Origin: Neorhizobium vignae
Lineage (GTDB): Bacteria; Pseudomonadota; Alphaproteobacteria; Rhizobiales; Rhizobiaceae
Reading direction: 5' to 3'
Assembly: GCF_000732195.1 (NCBI RefSeq)
Contig: NZ_JNNU01000002.1
Span: 682,001-746,000 of the forward strand
DNA length: 64,000 nucleotides
The position numbers and the translations under genes were made by a program. This document shows, in pieces, positions 54,587 to 63,672 of the stretch; the stretch's first letter is position 1, and the number at the start of each line of letters is the position of its first letter. Below the pieces are notes generated by a model. It did no database searches. It saw only the letters and a list, made by a program, of their open reading frames with translations, and was not told the DNA's origin.

Positions 54587-56116
54587 TCACTCTACCCAAT
54601 GAACATCCGTCAGAACGTTCGACGGGATCGGCTCGTTTTCCCACAGACCCTTCACCTTACCATCCCATACGCCGAGCTTCGGCATGACGAACAGGAAGAG
54701 CGCCGGTACGTCGTTGGCAAGGATGGTCTGCGCCTCGCCGTAGAGCTTTTCCTGTCCGGCGGCATCGGAGGTCATCTCGACCTTTTTCAGCACGTCGTTG
54801 AAGGCCGGGTTCTTGTAATTGAAGTAGTAGGGATCGCGGGAATAGATGTCGATGTCCATCGGCTCCGCATGGGCGACGATGGTCATGTCGTAGTCGGCAG
54901 CCTTCAGCACGTCGGCAACCCATTTCGCCGGGAACTCGGTGGTCTCGATGTTCATCGTCACGCCGATTTCCGCAAACATCGCCTGCAGCACCTGCGACGT
55001 CCGCTGCGCATAGGCCATCTGCGGCGCCTTGATGGTGAAGGTGAAGCCGTTCGGGAAGCCGGCCTCGGCCAGCAGCGCCTTGGCCTTGGCGGCATCATAG
55101 GGATAGACGCCGGTCAGGTCCTTGTAGCCGCGGTCGTTCGGCGTGTAGTGGCTGCCGATCGGCGTGCCGAAACCGGACCAGGCGCCTTCGACCACCGTGG
55201 CGCGGTCGACCGCCATCATCAGCGCCTGACGCACCTTTTTGTCGCTGAACGGCTTGCGGGTATTGTTCATGCCGGCAACGACCTTGAGCTCGGTATTGCC
55301 GATGACGGTCGTCAAACGTTTGTCGCCTTCGAAGGACTTGATCAGTTCCGGCGCACCGAATTCCGGGAAGGCATCGACATCGCCGGCCTTAAGCGCCGCG
55401 GCCTGGGCCTGCGGATCGCTGATGAAACGGAAGGCGGCTGTGTCGAGCTTCAGCGAGACGGCCTTGTTCCAGTAGTCCGCGTTCTTGGCGAGATCGACCT
55501 TGGAGCCCTTAGACCAGCTGACGAACTTGAATGGGCCGGTGCCGATCGGGGTCGTCTTGTTGTCGGCGGCCGATTTCGGTTCGACGATGGTCGAGGACGG
55601 CCAGCCGAGCCAGTAAAGCAGGCTGCCCGCCGGCTGCTTGAGCTTCAGGACGAGCGTCGAAGCATCCGGCGTCTCGACCGTGTCGATCGAGGCGAAATAA
55701 CGCTTCTGCGGATTGACGGAATCAGCGCCACGGGCACGGTCGATCGAGAACTTGGCAACCGCGCTGTCGAAGGCGACGCCGTTGTGGAACTTGACGCCCT
55801 GGCGGAGCTTGAACGTGTAGATCAGACCATCCGGCGAGATCTGCCAGCTTTCGGCAAGCTGCGGCTTGATCTTGCCGTCCTTGTCGATCGTCGTCAGGCC
55901 CTCGAAGATGTTCTGCCAGGTTACCTGGCCGATTGCGACCGGTGCGGCGACCGTCGGATCGAGCCCGGCCGGCTCGATTGCCATGCCGACTGTGATCGCG
56001 GTCTTTGCCGCCGCCTCCGCGCCGGTTTGCCCTAAAAGCAGGCCCGCGCTCATCGCAAAGCCAAAAGCTGCACTCTTCAATATGGTAGCAGAGCCCAAAA
56101 GCGTCATCCTGCCCAT
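54587..56116 (-). CDS. Peptide-type ABC binding protein, amidase operon
   Basis: This 509-residue SBP family 5 protein has a signal peptide at about 1-35 and the typical order of motifs: GLDPTVAAPVAIGQVTWQNI, FKLRQGVKFHNGVAFDSAV, TPIGTGPFKFVSW and VRQALMMAVDRATVV. It is the first gene of the operon with the two permeases and the amidase. The ATG at 56116 follows AGGGGATGACGG. The LysR gene upstream is on the same strand and may regulate it. Confidence 0.92.
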   Translation of the reverse strand: MGRMTLLGSATILKSAAFGFAMSAGLLLGQTGAEAAAKTAITVGMAIEPAGLDPTVAAPVAIGQVTWQNIFEGLTTIDKDGKIKPQLAESWQISPDGLIYTFKLRQGVKFHNGVAFDSAVAKFSIDRARGADSVNPQKRYFASIDTVETPDASTLVLKLKQPAGSLLYWLGWPSSTIVEPKSAADNKTTPIGTGPFKFVSWSKGSKVDLAKNADYWNKAVSLKLDTAAFRFISDPQAQAAALKAGDVDAFPEFGAPELIKSFEGDKRLTTVIGNTELKVVAGMNNTRKPFSDKKVRQALMMAVDRATVVEGAWSGFGTPIGSHYTPNDRGYKDLTGVYPYDAAKAKALLAEAGFPNGFTFTIKAPQMAYAQRTSQVLQAMFAEIGVTMNIETTEFPAKWVADVLKAADYDMTIVAHAEPMDIDIYSRDPYYFNYKNPAFNDVLKKVEMTSDAAGQEKLYGEAQTILANDVPALFLFVMPKLGVWDGKVKGLWENEPIPSNVLTDVHWVE

Positions 56117-56231
56117 CCGTCATCCCCTTTTTTTGGAACGAGACCCGCCTGATCGGCACCTGCGGGATCGTCGATTGCCAAAAGTGTGTCACTTCGCAGG
56201 TGCACACACAATGCAGAATTTTGTGTTCTCT

Positions 56232-56252
56232 GTGTAGCCGAAAACGCTACAC
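56232..56252. promoter_or_regulatory. Palindrome between LysR gene and binding-protein gene
   Basis: GTGTAGC (56232-56238) and GCTACAC (56246-56252) flank CGAAAAC. The perfect 7-base arms lie in the interval upstream of the binding-protein gene and just past the LysR stop, so this could be an operator or a hairpin ending the LysR transcript. Confidence 0.45.
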
Positions 56253-56261
56253 GAAATGCAA

Positions 56262-57191
56262 TTAGGCGCTGGCCCTTTTGGGCGCCGATTTGCGCGTATC
56301 GGCGCCGCGCATGAAGCGCTCGATGAAATCGACGAGCTTGCCCGCCGCGAACGAAAGCTGGCGGTCCGGCGCGACGCAGAGATCGATGGGCGTGCGCACC
56401 GCCTTGCCGGCGGTGATCGGCACCGCCGCAAGCTGGCCTGCATCGATTTCGCGCTGCACCGCAAGCGCCGGCAGCAGTGTGACCGCGGCGCGGCGCAACA
56501 CCAGTTCCTTCAGCATTTCCAGAGAACCGGTGACGAAAACCGGATCGAGCTCAAGCCCGTCCTTGGCGAACAGGTCCTCGAAAGCCTGCCGGGCGCCAAA
56601 GTTCTTGTCGGGCAGAGCGAGCGGCATGTGGATCAGGTCGCGCAGGGTGAGTTCCCTCGCACCGGCGGACGGATGGTCGGCGGCCATGATGACATCATAG
56701 GTGATTTCGGAGCGCAGCCGCACCTTCACCCCGGATATCTTCGGCGCAAACAGGGTCACGACCAGATCGGCTTCGGCGGCGGCGAGCGCCTCGACAGCCT
56801 CGCGCGCACTGGTGATCGCCACCTCGAACCGCAGCTTGGGATAACGCAGGCTGAATTCCGCAAGCACCGGCGCGATCAGGTTGGCGACCGTCGCGCCGTT
56901 GGCATAGATCACCACCTTGCCGCGCTGCAGGCCCTGCAGGTCGTCGATCAGCTGGTGGACATGTTCGAGTTCGCGCAGCGTCCGCCCTGCCCGCGCCGCC
57001 AGCAGCTCGCCGGCGGCGGTCAGCTTAATGCCGCGATTGCTGCGCTCGACGAGCGGCGTCCCGAAATAATGTTCGAGGTTCTCGATCTGGCGCGAGACGG
57101 CGGTGGCAGCAACGTTGAGATTCTCGGCTGCTGCCCGCATCGAATTGGTGCGGACCAGTTCGTCGAAATACATAAGCGCCCGAAGCTGCAT
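56262..57191 (-). CDS. LysR-family transcriptional regulator
   Basis: This 309-residue regulator has an N-terminal winged helix-turn-helix at about 2-60 (MRAAAENLNVAATAVSRQIE) and a substrate-binding domain from about 90. It sits between two peptide transport operons on the same strand, after the ATPase genes and before the second binding protein. It could control one or both; the inducer is unknown. Confidence 0.92.
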   Translation of the reverse strand: MQLRALMYFDELVRTNSMRAAAENLNVAATAVSRQIENLEHYFGTPLVERSNRGIKLTAAGELLAARAGRTLRELEHVHQLIDDLQGLQRGKVVIYANGATVANLIAPVLAEFSLRYPKLRFEVAITSAREAVEALAAAEADLVVTLFAPKISGVKVRLRSEITYDVIMAADHPSAGARELTLRDLIHMPLALPDKNFGARQAFEDLFAKDGLELDPVFVTGSLEMLKELVLRRAAVTLLPALAVQREIDAGQLAAVPITAGKAVRTPIDLCVAPDRQLSFAAGKLVDFIERFMRGADTRKSAPKRASA

Positions 57192-57272
57192 GCGATCCTG
57201 CCGGCTGAAACATGTCGCCCGGAAACGGGGACCGGTTCCGGGATAGGGACATAGATAAAATCGAGACGCTCG

Positions 57273-58022
57273 TCAGCCGCGGCGAAAACCTTCGCTGGCG
57301 ACGAGCAGCTGGCGGGTATAATCGGCTGAAAACTCGCGGTTTTCCAGTGCTTTCCGCGGCACCGTCTCAACCACCTTGCCGGTTTTCATCACAGCCAGCC
57401 GCTCGCACATATGGCTGATGACACCAAGATCGTGGCTGACCATCACGAAGGTGAGGTTGCGGTCGCGGCGCGCCTGTTCGAGCAGATTGAGGATTTCCGC
57501 CTGGATCGAGGCGTCCAGCGCCGAGGTCGGCTCGTCGAGCAGCAAGATCTTCGGCTCCAGGATCAGCGCCCGGGCGATCGCGATGCGCTGCCGCTGGCCG
57601 CCCGAAAGCTGGTGCGAATAGCGGAACCGAAAACCCGACCCGAGACCGACCTCGTCCAGCGCCCGGTTGATGCGCGTCTCGATATCGGTGAAACCGTGGA
57701 TGACGAGCGGTTCCAACAGCAGCCGGTCGACCGTCTGGCGTGGATGCAGTGAACCATAGGGGTCCTGGAACACCATCTGGACGGTGCGGTAGAACTCCTT
57801 GTCGCGCTTGCGGCCGGAATAGGGGCGGCCGTTGACGCTGAGCGTGCCTTGGTCGAAGGAGGCGAGGCCCGAGACAGCGCGCAGGAGTGTCGATTTGCCG
57901 GAACCGGATTCGCCGACGATGCCGAAGGATTCGCCCGTGCCGATATCGAAGTTCACATGATCGAGTGCCGCAAACTCATCGTATGTGACGACCATGTCGC
58001 GGATGGAGAGAGCCGATGTCAT
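57273..58022 (-). CDS. Peptide ABC transporter ATPase (DppF-like)
   Basis: This 249-residue ATPase has Walker [15 protein letters not shown] near residue 41, [15 protein letters not shown] and Walker B ILLLDEPTSALD. It lacks the C-terminal oligopeptide segment found in longer DppF proteins, ending shortly after DYTRQLLVASEGF. Its start overlaps the DppD-like stop by four bases. It is the last gene of the dipeptidase operon and probably also serves the neighbouring amidase-operon permeases. Confidence 0.92.
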   Translation of the reverse strand: MTSALSIRDMVVTYDEFAALDHVNFDIGTGESFGIVGESGSGKSTLLRAVSGLASFDQGTLSVNGRPYSGRKRDKEFYRTVQMVFQDPYGSLHPRQTVDRLLLEPLVIHGFTDIETRINRALDEVGLGSGFRFRYSHQLSGGQRQRIAIARALILEPKILLLDEPTSALDASIQAEILNLLEQARRDRNLTFVMVSHDLGVISHMCERLAVMKTGKVVETVPRKALENREFSADYTRQLLVASEGFRRG

Positions 58023-58864
58023 AGCGCCCACTCCGGCTTGCGGTCGAGCACGGGCAGCGGGTGCCGGTCGGAACCGATGGTCGGCAGGCAGTTCAAGAGC
58101 CCGCGCGTATAGGGATGCTGCGCATCGGCGAGATTGGCGGCCGGCAGTTCCTCGACGATCCGGCCGGCATACATGACGATGACCCGGTCGCAGAAGGAAG
58201 AGACGAGCCTGAGATCGTGGGAGATGAAGATCAGCCCCATGCCGCGGTCGGCCACCAGCTTGTCGAGGATATCCAGCACTTCGAGCTGCACGGTGACGTC
58301 GAGCGCCGATGTCGGCTCGTCGGCGATCAGCAGTTCCGGACCGCAGACCAGCATCATGGCGATCATCGCCCGCTGCCCCATGCCGCCGGAAACCTCGTGC
58401 GGATAGAGCGAAAAGACCCGCTCCGGATCGCTGATCTGCACAGCCTCCAGCATGGCGAGCGCGCGGGCCTTGGCTGCCGAGGTCGAGATCTTCTCGTGCG
58501 TCTTCAATGTCTCGACGATCTGCCGGCCGATGGTCATCACCGGGTTCAGCGAATATTTCGGGTCCTGCAGGATCATCGCCACCTTCTTGCCGCGCAGGTC
58601 GCGCCGCTCGCGGGCCGGCATGGTGAGCAGATCCCGGTCGCCGAAAGCCAGCTTCCGTGCGCTGATCCTGGCGTGGCCGGGGGTCAGGCCCATGATCGCG
58701 CGCCCGGTCTGCGACTTGCCGGAGCCGGATTCGCCGACGATGCCGAGCCGTTCGCGGCCGAGCGCGAAGGAGACACCGCGCACCGCCTGCACGTCGCCCG
58801 TGCGGGTCGGGAAGGTGACGCGCAGATCCTCCACCGTCAGAAGCGGCTTGACCGGCACCGTCAT
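58019..58864 (-). CDS. Peptide ABC transporter ATPase (DppD-like)
   Basis: This 281-residue ATPase has Walker [15 protein letters not shown], the signature VSGGMGQRAMIAMML (the fourth position GMGQR is a slight change from GMRQR), Walker [13 protein letters not shown] and the C-terminal HPYTRGLLNCLP segment of the oligopeptide subfamily. It overlaps its neighbours by four bases on both sides. Confidence 0.93.
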   Translation of the reverse strand: MTVPVKPLLTVEDLRVTFPTRTGDVQAVRGVSFALGRERLGIVGESGSGKSQTGRAIMGLTPGHARISARKLAFGDRDLLTMPARERRDLRGKKVAMILQDPKYSLNPVMTIGRQIVETLKTHEKISTSAAKARALAMLEAVQISDPERVFSLYPHEVSGGMGQRAMIAMMLVCGPELLIADEPTSALDVTVQLEVLDILDKLVADRGMGLIFISHDLRLVSSFCDRVIVMYAGRIVEELPAANLADAQHPYTRGLLNCLPTIGSDRHPLPVLDRKPEWAL

Positions 58865-59793
58865 TGGCCTGCCTCCTTCGGATCGAGCGCATCGCGTAGG
58901 CCGTCGCCCAGCAGGTTGAAGCCGAGGCTGACGATCAGGATCGCAAAACCCGGCATGGCGGCGACCCACCATTGATCGAGGATGAAGCGGCGGCCCGAGG
59001 CGATCATCGCGCCCCATTCGGGAAGCGGCGGCTGAGCGCCGAGACCGAGGAAGCCGAGGCCCGCGGCGGTAAGGATGATCCCGGCCATGTCGAGCGTGAC
59101 GCGCACGATCAGCGACGAGATGCAGAGTGGCATGACGTGGCGCAGCACGATGCGGAAGGGCGAAGCGCCCATCAGCTTCACCGCCGAGATGAATTCCGAA
59201 TTGCGGAAGGTCATCGTTTCGGCCCTCGCGATACGGGCATAGGGCGGCCAGGAGGTCACCGCGATGGCGAGGATCGCGTTCTCGATGCCGGGCCCGAGGG
59301 CTGCGACCAGCGCCAGCGCCAGGACGAGTTTCGGGAAAGCGAGGAAGATGTCGGTGATCCGCATCAGCACCGCATCGATCCAGCCGCCGGCATAACCGGA
59401 GACCGTGCCGACGATGAGCCCGATCGGGGCTGCGATGATCGCCACCAGCACGACCACCAGCAGCGTCAGCCGCGAACCGTAGAGCAGCCGCGAGAGGATA
59501 TCGCGGCCCTGGTCGTCGGTGCCAAGCAGATAGCCCGGCGAGCCGAGCGGCAAGAGGCGGGAATTGCGCAGGTCGCCGACGACGGGATCGTGGGGAGCCA
59601 GAACGCCCGCGAATGCGGCGACGAATATGAGCCCGAGGATGATCGCGAGCCCCATCAGCGCCAGTCGGTTTTCGGCAAACCGGCGCCAGACGATATAGGC
59701 CCGCCCGAAACGCGCCTGGCGGCGCGAGGTCGGCCGGTCGGAGAGAAGCCACTCGCGGCTATAGGGTTTGAGGGAGGTTTCGGTCGCACTCAT
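58861..59793 (-). CDS. Peptide ABC permease (DppC-like), dipeptidase operon
   Basis: This 310-residue permease has about six hydrophobic segments, the loop GYLLGTDDQGRDILSRLLYG and the EAA-type loop EFISAVKLMGASPFRIVLRH. Four-base overlaps with both neighbours indicate tight translational coupling. Confidence 0.93.
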   Translation of the reverse strand: MSATETSLKPYSREWLLSDRPTSRRQARFGRAYIVWRRFAENRLALMGLAIILGLIFVAAFAGVLAPHDPVVGDLRNSRLLPLGSPGYLLGTDDQGRDILSRLLYGSRLTLLVVVLVAIIAAPIGLIVGTVSGYAGGWIDAVLMRITDIFLAFPKLVLALALVAALGPGIENAILAIAVTSWPPYARIARAETMTFRNSEFISAVKLMGASPFRIVLRHVMPLCISSLIVRVTLDMAGIILTAAGLGFLGLGAQPPLPEWGAMIASGRRFILDQWWVAAMPGFAILIVSLGFNLLGDGLRDALDPKEAGQ

Positions 59794-60857
59794 CGGCTAC
59801 GCGTCCTCGGGTCCAAAGTCCGATAGAGAAGATCGGAGAAGATGTTGATGCCGACGAAGACCGCTCCAATCACAAGCGTGCCGCCGAGCACCGCGTTCAT
59901 ATCGGCATTCTGCAGCGAGTTGGTGATGTAGAGGCCGAGCCCCGGCCAGGAGAAGATGGTCTCGGTCAGCACCGAGCCTTCCAGCAGGTTCGCATAGGAC
60001 AGCGCAATCACCGTCACCAGCGGCACGCCGGCGTTGCGCAGCGCGTGGAACCAGATGATCCGCGTTTCCGACAAGCCTTTGGCGCGTGCTGCCACCACAT
60101 ACTCCTGGGAAAGCTCGTTCAGCATGAAGGAACGGGTCATGCGGCTGATATAGGCGAGCGAGAAATAGCCGAGCAGCGCCCCGGGCAGCGCGATGTGCCG
60201 GAACAGGTCCCACATCACCTCCCACTGACCCTGCATGGCGGCATCGAGAAGATAGAAGCCGGTCTGCGGCGTGAAACTGTATTCGTAGACGATGTCGACG
60301 CGTCCCGGGAAGGCGACCCACCTGAGCTGCGCATAGAAGAGCACAAGTGACAGCAGCCCGAGCCAGAATATCGGCACCGAATATCCGATCAGGCCGATCA
60401 CACGGACGATCTGGTCCGCGATGCTGCCGCGCCGGACCGCCGCGAGGACGCCGAGCGGAATACCGAGGACCGAACCGATCAGCGTACCGATCGTCGCGAG
60501 CTCCATGGTAGCGGGAAAGACCCGCTTGATATCTTCGAGCACCGGATTGCTGGTCAGCACCGAGGTGCCGAGATCGCCGGAAAGCGCCTGTTTCGTGTAG
60601 ATGACGAACTGTTGATAGAGCGGCAGGTTGAGCCCCAGCTCGATCCGGGTCCGTTCGACGAGATGGGCCGGCGCCCTGTCGCCGACGATCGCCAGCACCG
60701 GATCGATGGGGATGACCCGGCCGATGAAAAAGGTGACGACCAGGAGGCCGAATATGGTGGTGACCACCGTCACCGCGAAACGCAGGACGGAGGCCAAGGC
60801 AGACGAAGCACGGCGCCTATTGCGCCGTGTCGCCACGGATGTTTCGGGTAAGGTCAA
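59790..60857 (-). CDS. Peptide ABC permease (DppB-like), dipeptidase operon
   Basis: This 355-residue permease has a slightly extended basic N-terminus (VATRRNRRRASSALASVLRF) before the first hydrophobic segment and the EYVVAARAKGLSETRIIWFH loop. It follows its binding-protein gene by 18 bases and overlaps the DppC-like gene. Confidence 0.93.
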   Translation of the reverse strand: MTLPETSVATRRNRRRASSALASVLRFAVTVVTTIFGLLVVTFFIGRVIPIDPVLAIVGDRAPAHLVERTRIELGLNLPLYQQFVIYTKQALSGDLGTSVLTSNPVLEDIKRVFPATMELATIGTLIGSVLGIPLGVLAAVRRGSIADQIVRVIGLIGYSVPIFWLGLLSLVLFYAQLRWVAFPGRVDIVYEYSFTPQTGFYLLDAAMQGQWEVMWDLFRHIALPGALLGYFSLAYISRMTRSFMLNELSQEYVVAARAKGLSETRIIWFHALRNAGVPLVTVIALSYANLLEGSVLTETIFSWPGLGLYITNSLQNADMNAVLGGTLVIGAVFVGINIFSDLLYRTLDPRTRSR

Positions 60858-60875
60858 GGAACTGGCCTCTCAGGC

Positions 60876-62483
60876 TTAATCCTTGGAAACCGAGAACACG
60901 TAGTTGGTATCGAATGTCGGGCCGAGCTTGAAGTTCTTCACACCCTTACCGACGCCGGCGACTTCCGTCTGCTGGAAAATCAGCGCGAACGGGCCGCTCG
61001 CGAGCAGCTTTTTCTGCAGGCTCTGGTAGATCGAGGCCCGCTTTGCCGAATCCCGTTCGAGGAAGCCCGACTTGGTTTCCTTCGTCAGCTCCGGAATGTC
61101 CCAGGCGTTACGCCATGCGAGCGTCTTCGAGGTGCCGTCGTCGGCATTGTTCGGGTTTGAGGTGAAGGTCTCCGCGTTGGAATTCGGATCCCAGTAGTCG
61201 ACGCCCCAGTAGCCGATATACATGTCGTGGGTGCGGGCGCGGTACTTGGTCAGCGTCTGCTTGCCATCGCCGGGAATGATTTCCAGCTTGATGCCGGCCT
61301 GGGCGAAGGTCTGCTGGATGGACTGCGCGATGCCGGTGGTCGGCTCGTTGTTGCGCACGTCCATGGTCACCGAGAAACCATCCTTCAGTCCTGCCTTGGC
61401 GAGCAGTTCCTTGGCCTTGGCGACATCGAGCTTGTAGGGCTTGTCGTCGATCGAGCCGAGAATGCCCTTCGGCAGGAAGGTCTGGTGGACTTGACCCACG
61501 CCCTTGATGAGGGTCGATGCGATCGCATCGTAATCGACGAGATATTTCATCGCCTCGACGACTTCAGGCTTCTTCAGGTTCGGGTTCTTCTGGTTCATGC
61601 TGAAATAGAAGACCGAGCCCTTCGGCGTGCTGGTGATCGTCTGCCCCTTTTTCGAGACCGCCTCGATATCGTTCGGTTCCAGATTGCGGGCGACGTCGAT
61701 GTCGTTGTTTTCAAGCGCCAGACGCTGCGCGGCGCTTTCCTTCATGTGACGATAGACGACCCGGTTGAGCTTGGCCTTCTCGCCCCAGTAATTGTCGTTA
61801 CGCTCCAGCACGACCACTTCGTTGGCGCGCCATTCGCGGATCTTGTAGGGACCGGAACCGGCGAAATTCGTCTTCAGCCAGGCATTGCCGTAGTCGTCGT
61901 TGGTGACGTGCTGACTGACAACCTTCTTGTCGACGACCGCAGCAACCGTCGCGGTCAGGCAGTTCAGCACGAAGGACGGCGCATAGGACTGGTCGACGGT
62001 AAGCACGAAGGTGCTCGGATCCTTGGCGATCGCCTTCTGGGCGACGTTGTCCTTCTTCAAGCCGAACTGGTTGAGGATGAAGGCCGGCGGACCGTCGATC
62101 TTGACCGACCGCTCAAACGAATAGGCGACGTCCTCGGCGGTGATCGGGTTGCCGGAGGCGAATTTCAGCCCCTGCTTGATCTTGAACGTGTAGGTCAGGC
62201 CATCGTCGGAAACACTCCAACTCTCGGCGAGGTCCGGCGTGACCTTCGAGGTGTCGTTGATGTCGAGGCGGACGAGGCGGTCGTAGCTGTTGCCGTTGAT
62301 CTCACCGGCCGAGAATTCGAACGCCTGGCCCGGATCGAGCGTGATGATGTCGTCGAAGGCGAGCCCGATGACGAGCGTGTCCTTCGGCGTCACCGCGAAA
62401 GCCTGCGGTGCGGCGAGCAGCATCAGCGACAGCGCCGCGCTCGTGGACAACACGCGCAGCCGCTTGTTGAGTGTATTGATCAT
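60876..62483 (-). CDS. Peptide-type ABC binding protein, dipeptidase operon
   Basis: This 535-residue SBP family 5 protein has a signal peptide at about 1-30 (LSLMLLAAPQAFA) and family motifs DIITLDPGQAFEFSAGEING, FKIKQGLKFASGNPITAEDV and GSGPYKIREWRANE. It probably binds dipeptides, given the dipeptidase gene in front. The start is uncertain: ATG at 62483 or 62492; the latter has the AGGGGA site only two bases away. Confidence 0.92.
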   Translation of the reverse strand: MINTLNKRLRVLSTSAALSLMLLAAPQAFAVTPKDTLVIGLAFDDIITLDPGQAFEFSAGEINGNSYDRLVRLDINDTSKVTPDLAESWSVSDDGLTYTFKIKQGLKFASGNPITAEDVAYSFERSVKIDGPPAFILNQFGLKKDNVAQKAIAKDPSTFVLTVDQSYAPSFVLNCLTATVAAVVDKKVVSQHVTNDDYGNAWLKTNFAGSGPYKIREWRANEVVVLERNDNYWGEKAKLNRVVYRHMKESAAQRLALENNDIDVARNLEPNDIEAVSKKGQTITSTPKGSVFYFSMNQKNPNLKKPEVVEAMKYLVDYDAIASTLIKGVGQVHQTFLPKGILGSIDDKPYKLDVAKAKELLAKAGLKDGFSVTMDVRNNEPTTGIAQSIQQTFAQAGIKLEIIPGDGKQTLTKYRARTHDMYIGYWGVDYWDPNSNAETFTSNPNNADDGTSKTLAWRNAWDIPELTKETKSGFLERDSAKRASIYQSLQKKLLASGPFALIFQQTEVAGVGKGVKNFKLGPTFDTNYVFSVSKD

Positions 62484-62530
62484 GGTCTGCATTCCCCTGT
62501 TTTTTGTTCGTTGGACCTTTGGAAAGAAGC

Positions 62531-63580
62531 CTATTCGTGCCAGGCCTTCCCCAAAACTCTGAGCCAGTTTTCCCGGCATAGCTTTTTCAGCTCTGCGTCA
62601 GCGTAGCCCGCTCCCTTGAGCGCCGCAACCAGATTTTGATTGCCCGCAGCATCATGTATTTCTTCGGGAATCGAGGCGCCGTCGAAGTCCGATCCGAGCG
62701 CCACGTGATCGATGCCCATGCGCTGCACCAAGTGGTCGATATGGCGCACCATGTCCGAAAGCGGCGTGGCGACATTGTCGCGCCCGTCGGGGCGCAGCAT
62801 GGTCACCGCGTAGTTGAGACCGACGAGGCCGCCGCTTTCCTTGACCGCATCGAGCTGTTTGTCGGTGAGGTTGCGGGCGACCGGCGTCAGCGCATGCGCG
62901 TTCGAATGGCTGGCGATCAGCGGCTGGTCGGAAGTCCTGGCGACATCCCAGAACCCCTTCTCGGTAATGTGGGCGAGATCGATCAATATGCCGAGCGTGT
63001 TGCAGGCCTTGACCAGTTCGAAGCCATGGTCGGTGAGGCCGGGGCCGGTGTCGGGCGACATCGGATAGGCGAAGGGCACGCCATGGCCGAAAATGTTGTG
63101 GCGGCTCCAGACGGGGCCTAGCGAACGCAGGCCGGCGGCGTAGAAGACTTCGAGATTGTCGAGATCCGCATCGATCGCCTCGCAGCCTTCCATATGCATG
63201 ACGGCGGCAAAACTGCCCTCGTCCATCGCCTTGCGGATATCGGCGGTCGAATGGCAGAGCCGCCAGGCGCCGGCGCGGTCGAGGCGGAGCGCAATTGACG
63301 CCATTTCGAGCGCGGTCGTCAGCGACGGAAGATGATCGAGCGGGACGGATAGCGGCGTGACGTAGTGACCCTTCTGATCGGGTTCCTTCAGAACCAGTTC
63401 GCCGGACGGGATATAGATGGCGCAGAGGCCGCCTGCGAGACCGCCGGCCTTGGCGCGCGGCCCGTCGATATGGCCGTTCGGGGTGCCGGTTGCAAATTCG
63501 GCAATCGGGTCGCCGCCTGCCTTCATGTTCCGCCAGAGCCGCAGGAGCACGTCGTTATGGCCGTCGAACACCAGTTCCAT
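62531..63580 (-). CDS. M19-family (renal-type) dipeptidase
   Basis: This 349-residue zinc dipeptidase cleaves dipeptides, in some members D-amino-acid-containing ones. Metal and catalytic motifs include DGHNDVLLRLW (His8, Asp10), MHMEGCEAI, LIDLAHI, SHSNAHAL and ALGSDFDG. It is the first gene of an operon with a dipeptide-type binding protein, permeases and ATPases, so it probably processes what they import. No signal peptide is visible, so it is likely cytosolic. Confidence 0.93.
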   Translation of the reverse strand: MELVFDGHNDVLLRLWRNMKAGGDPIAEFATGTPNGHIDGPRAKAGGLAGGLCAIYIPSGELVLKEPDQKGHYVTPLSVPLDHLPSLTTALEMASIALRLDRAGAWRLCHSTADIRKAMDEGSFAAVMHMEGCEAIDADLDNLEVFYAAGLRSLGPVWSRHNIFGHGVPFAYPMSPDTGPGLTDHGFELVKACNTLGILIDLAHITEKGFWDVARTSDQPLIASHSNAHALTPVARNLTDKQLDAVKESGGLVGLNYAVTMLRPDGRDNVATPLSDMVRHIDHLVQRMGIDHVALGSDFDGASIPEEIHDAAGNQNLVAALKGAGYADAELKKLCRENWLRVLGKAWHE

Positions 63581-63672
63581 GAAGTCTATTCCCGATTGTC
63601 TTGTGAAAGTTCCAAGGTGAGCAATGCGGCGATCCTAGCCAGCCGCTCCTCTTTCGCAAGCCGGAAAACGCG

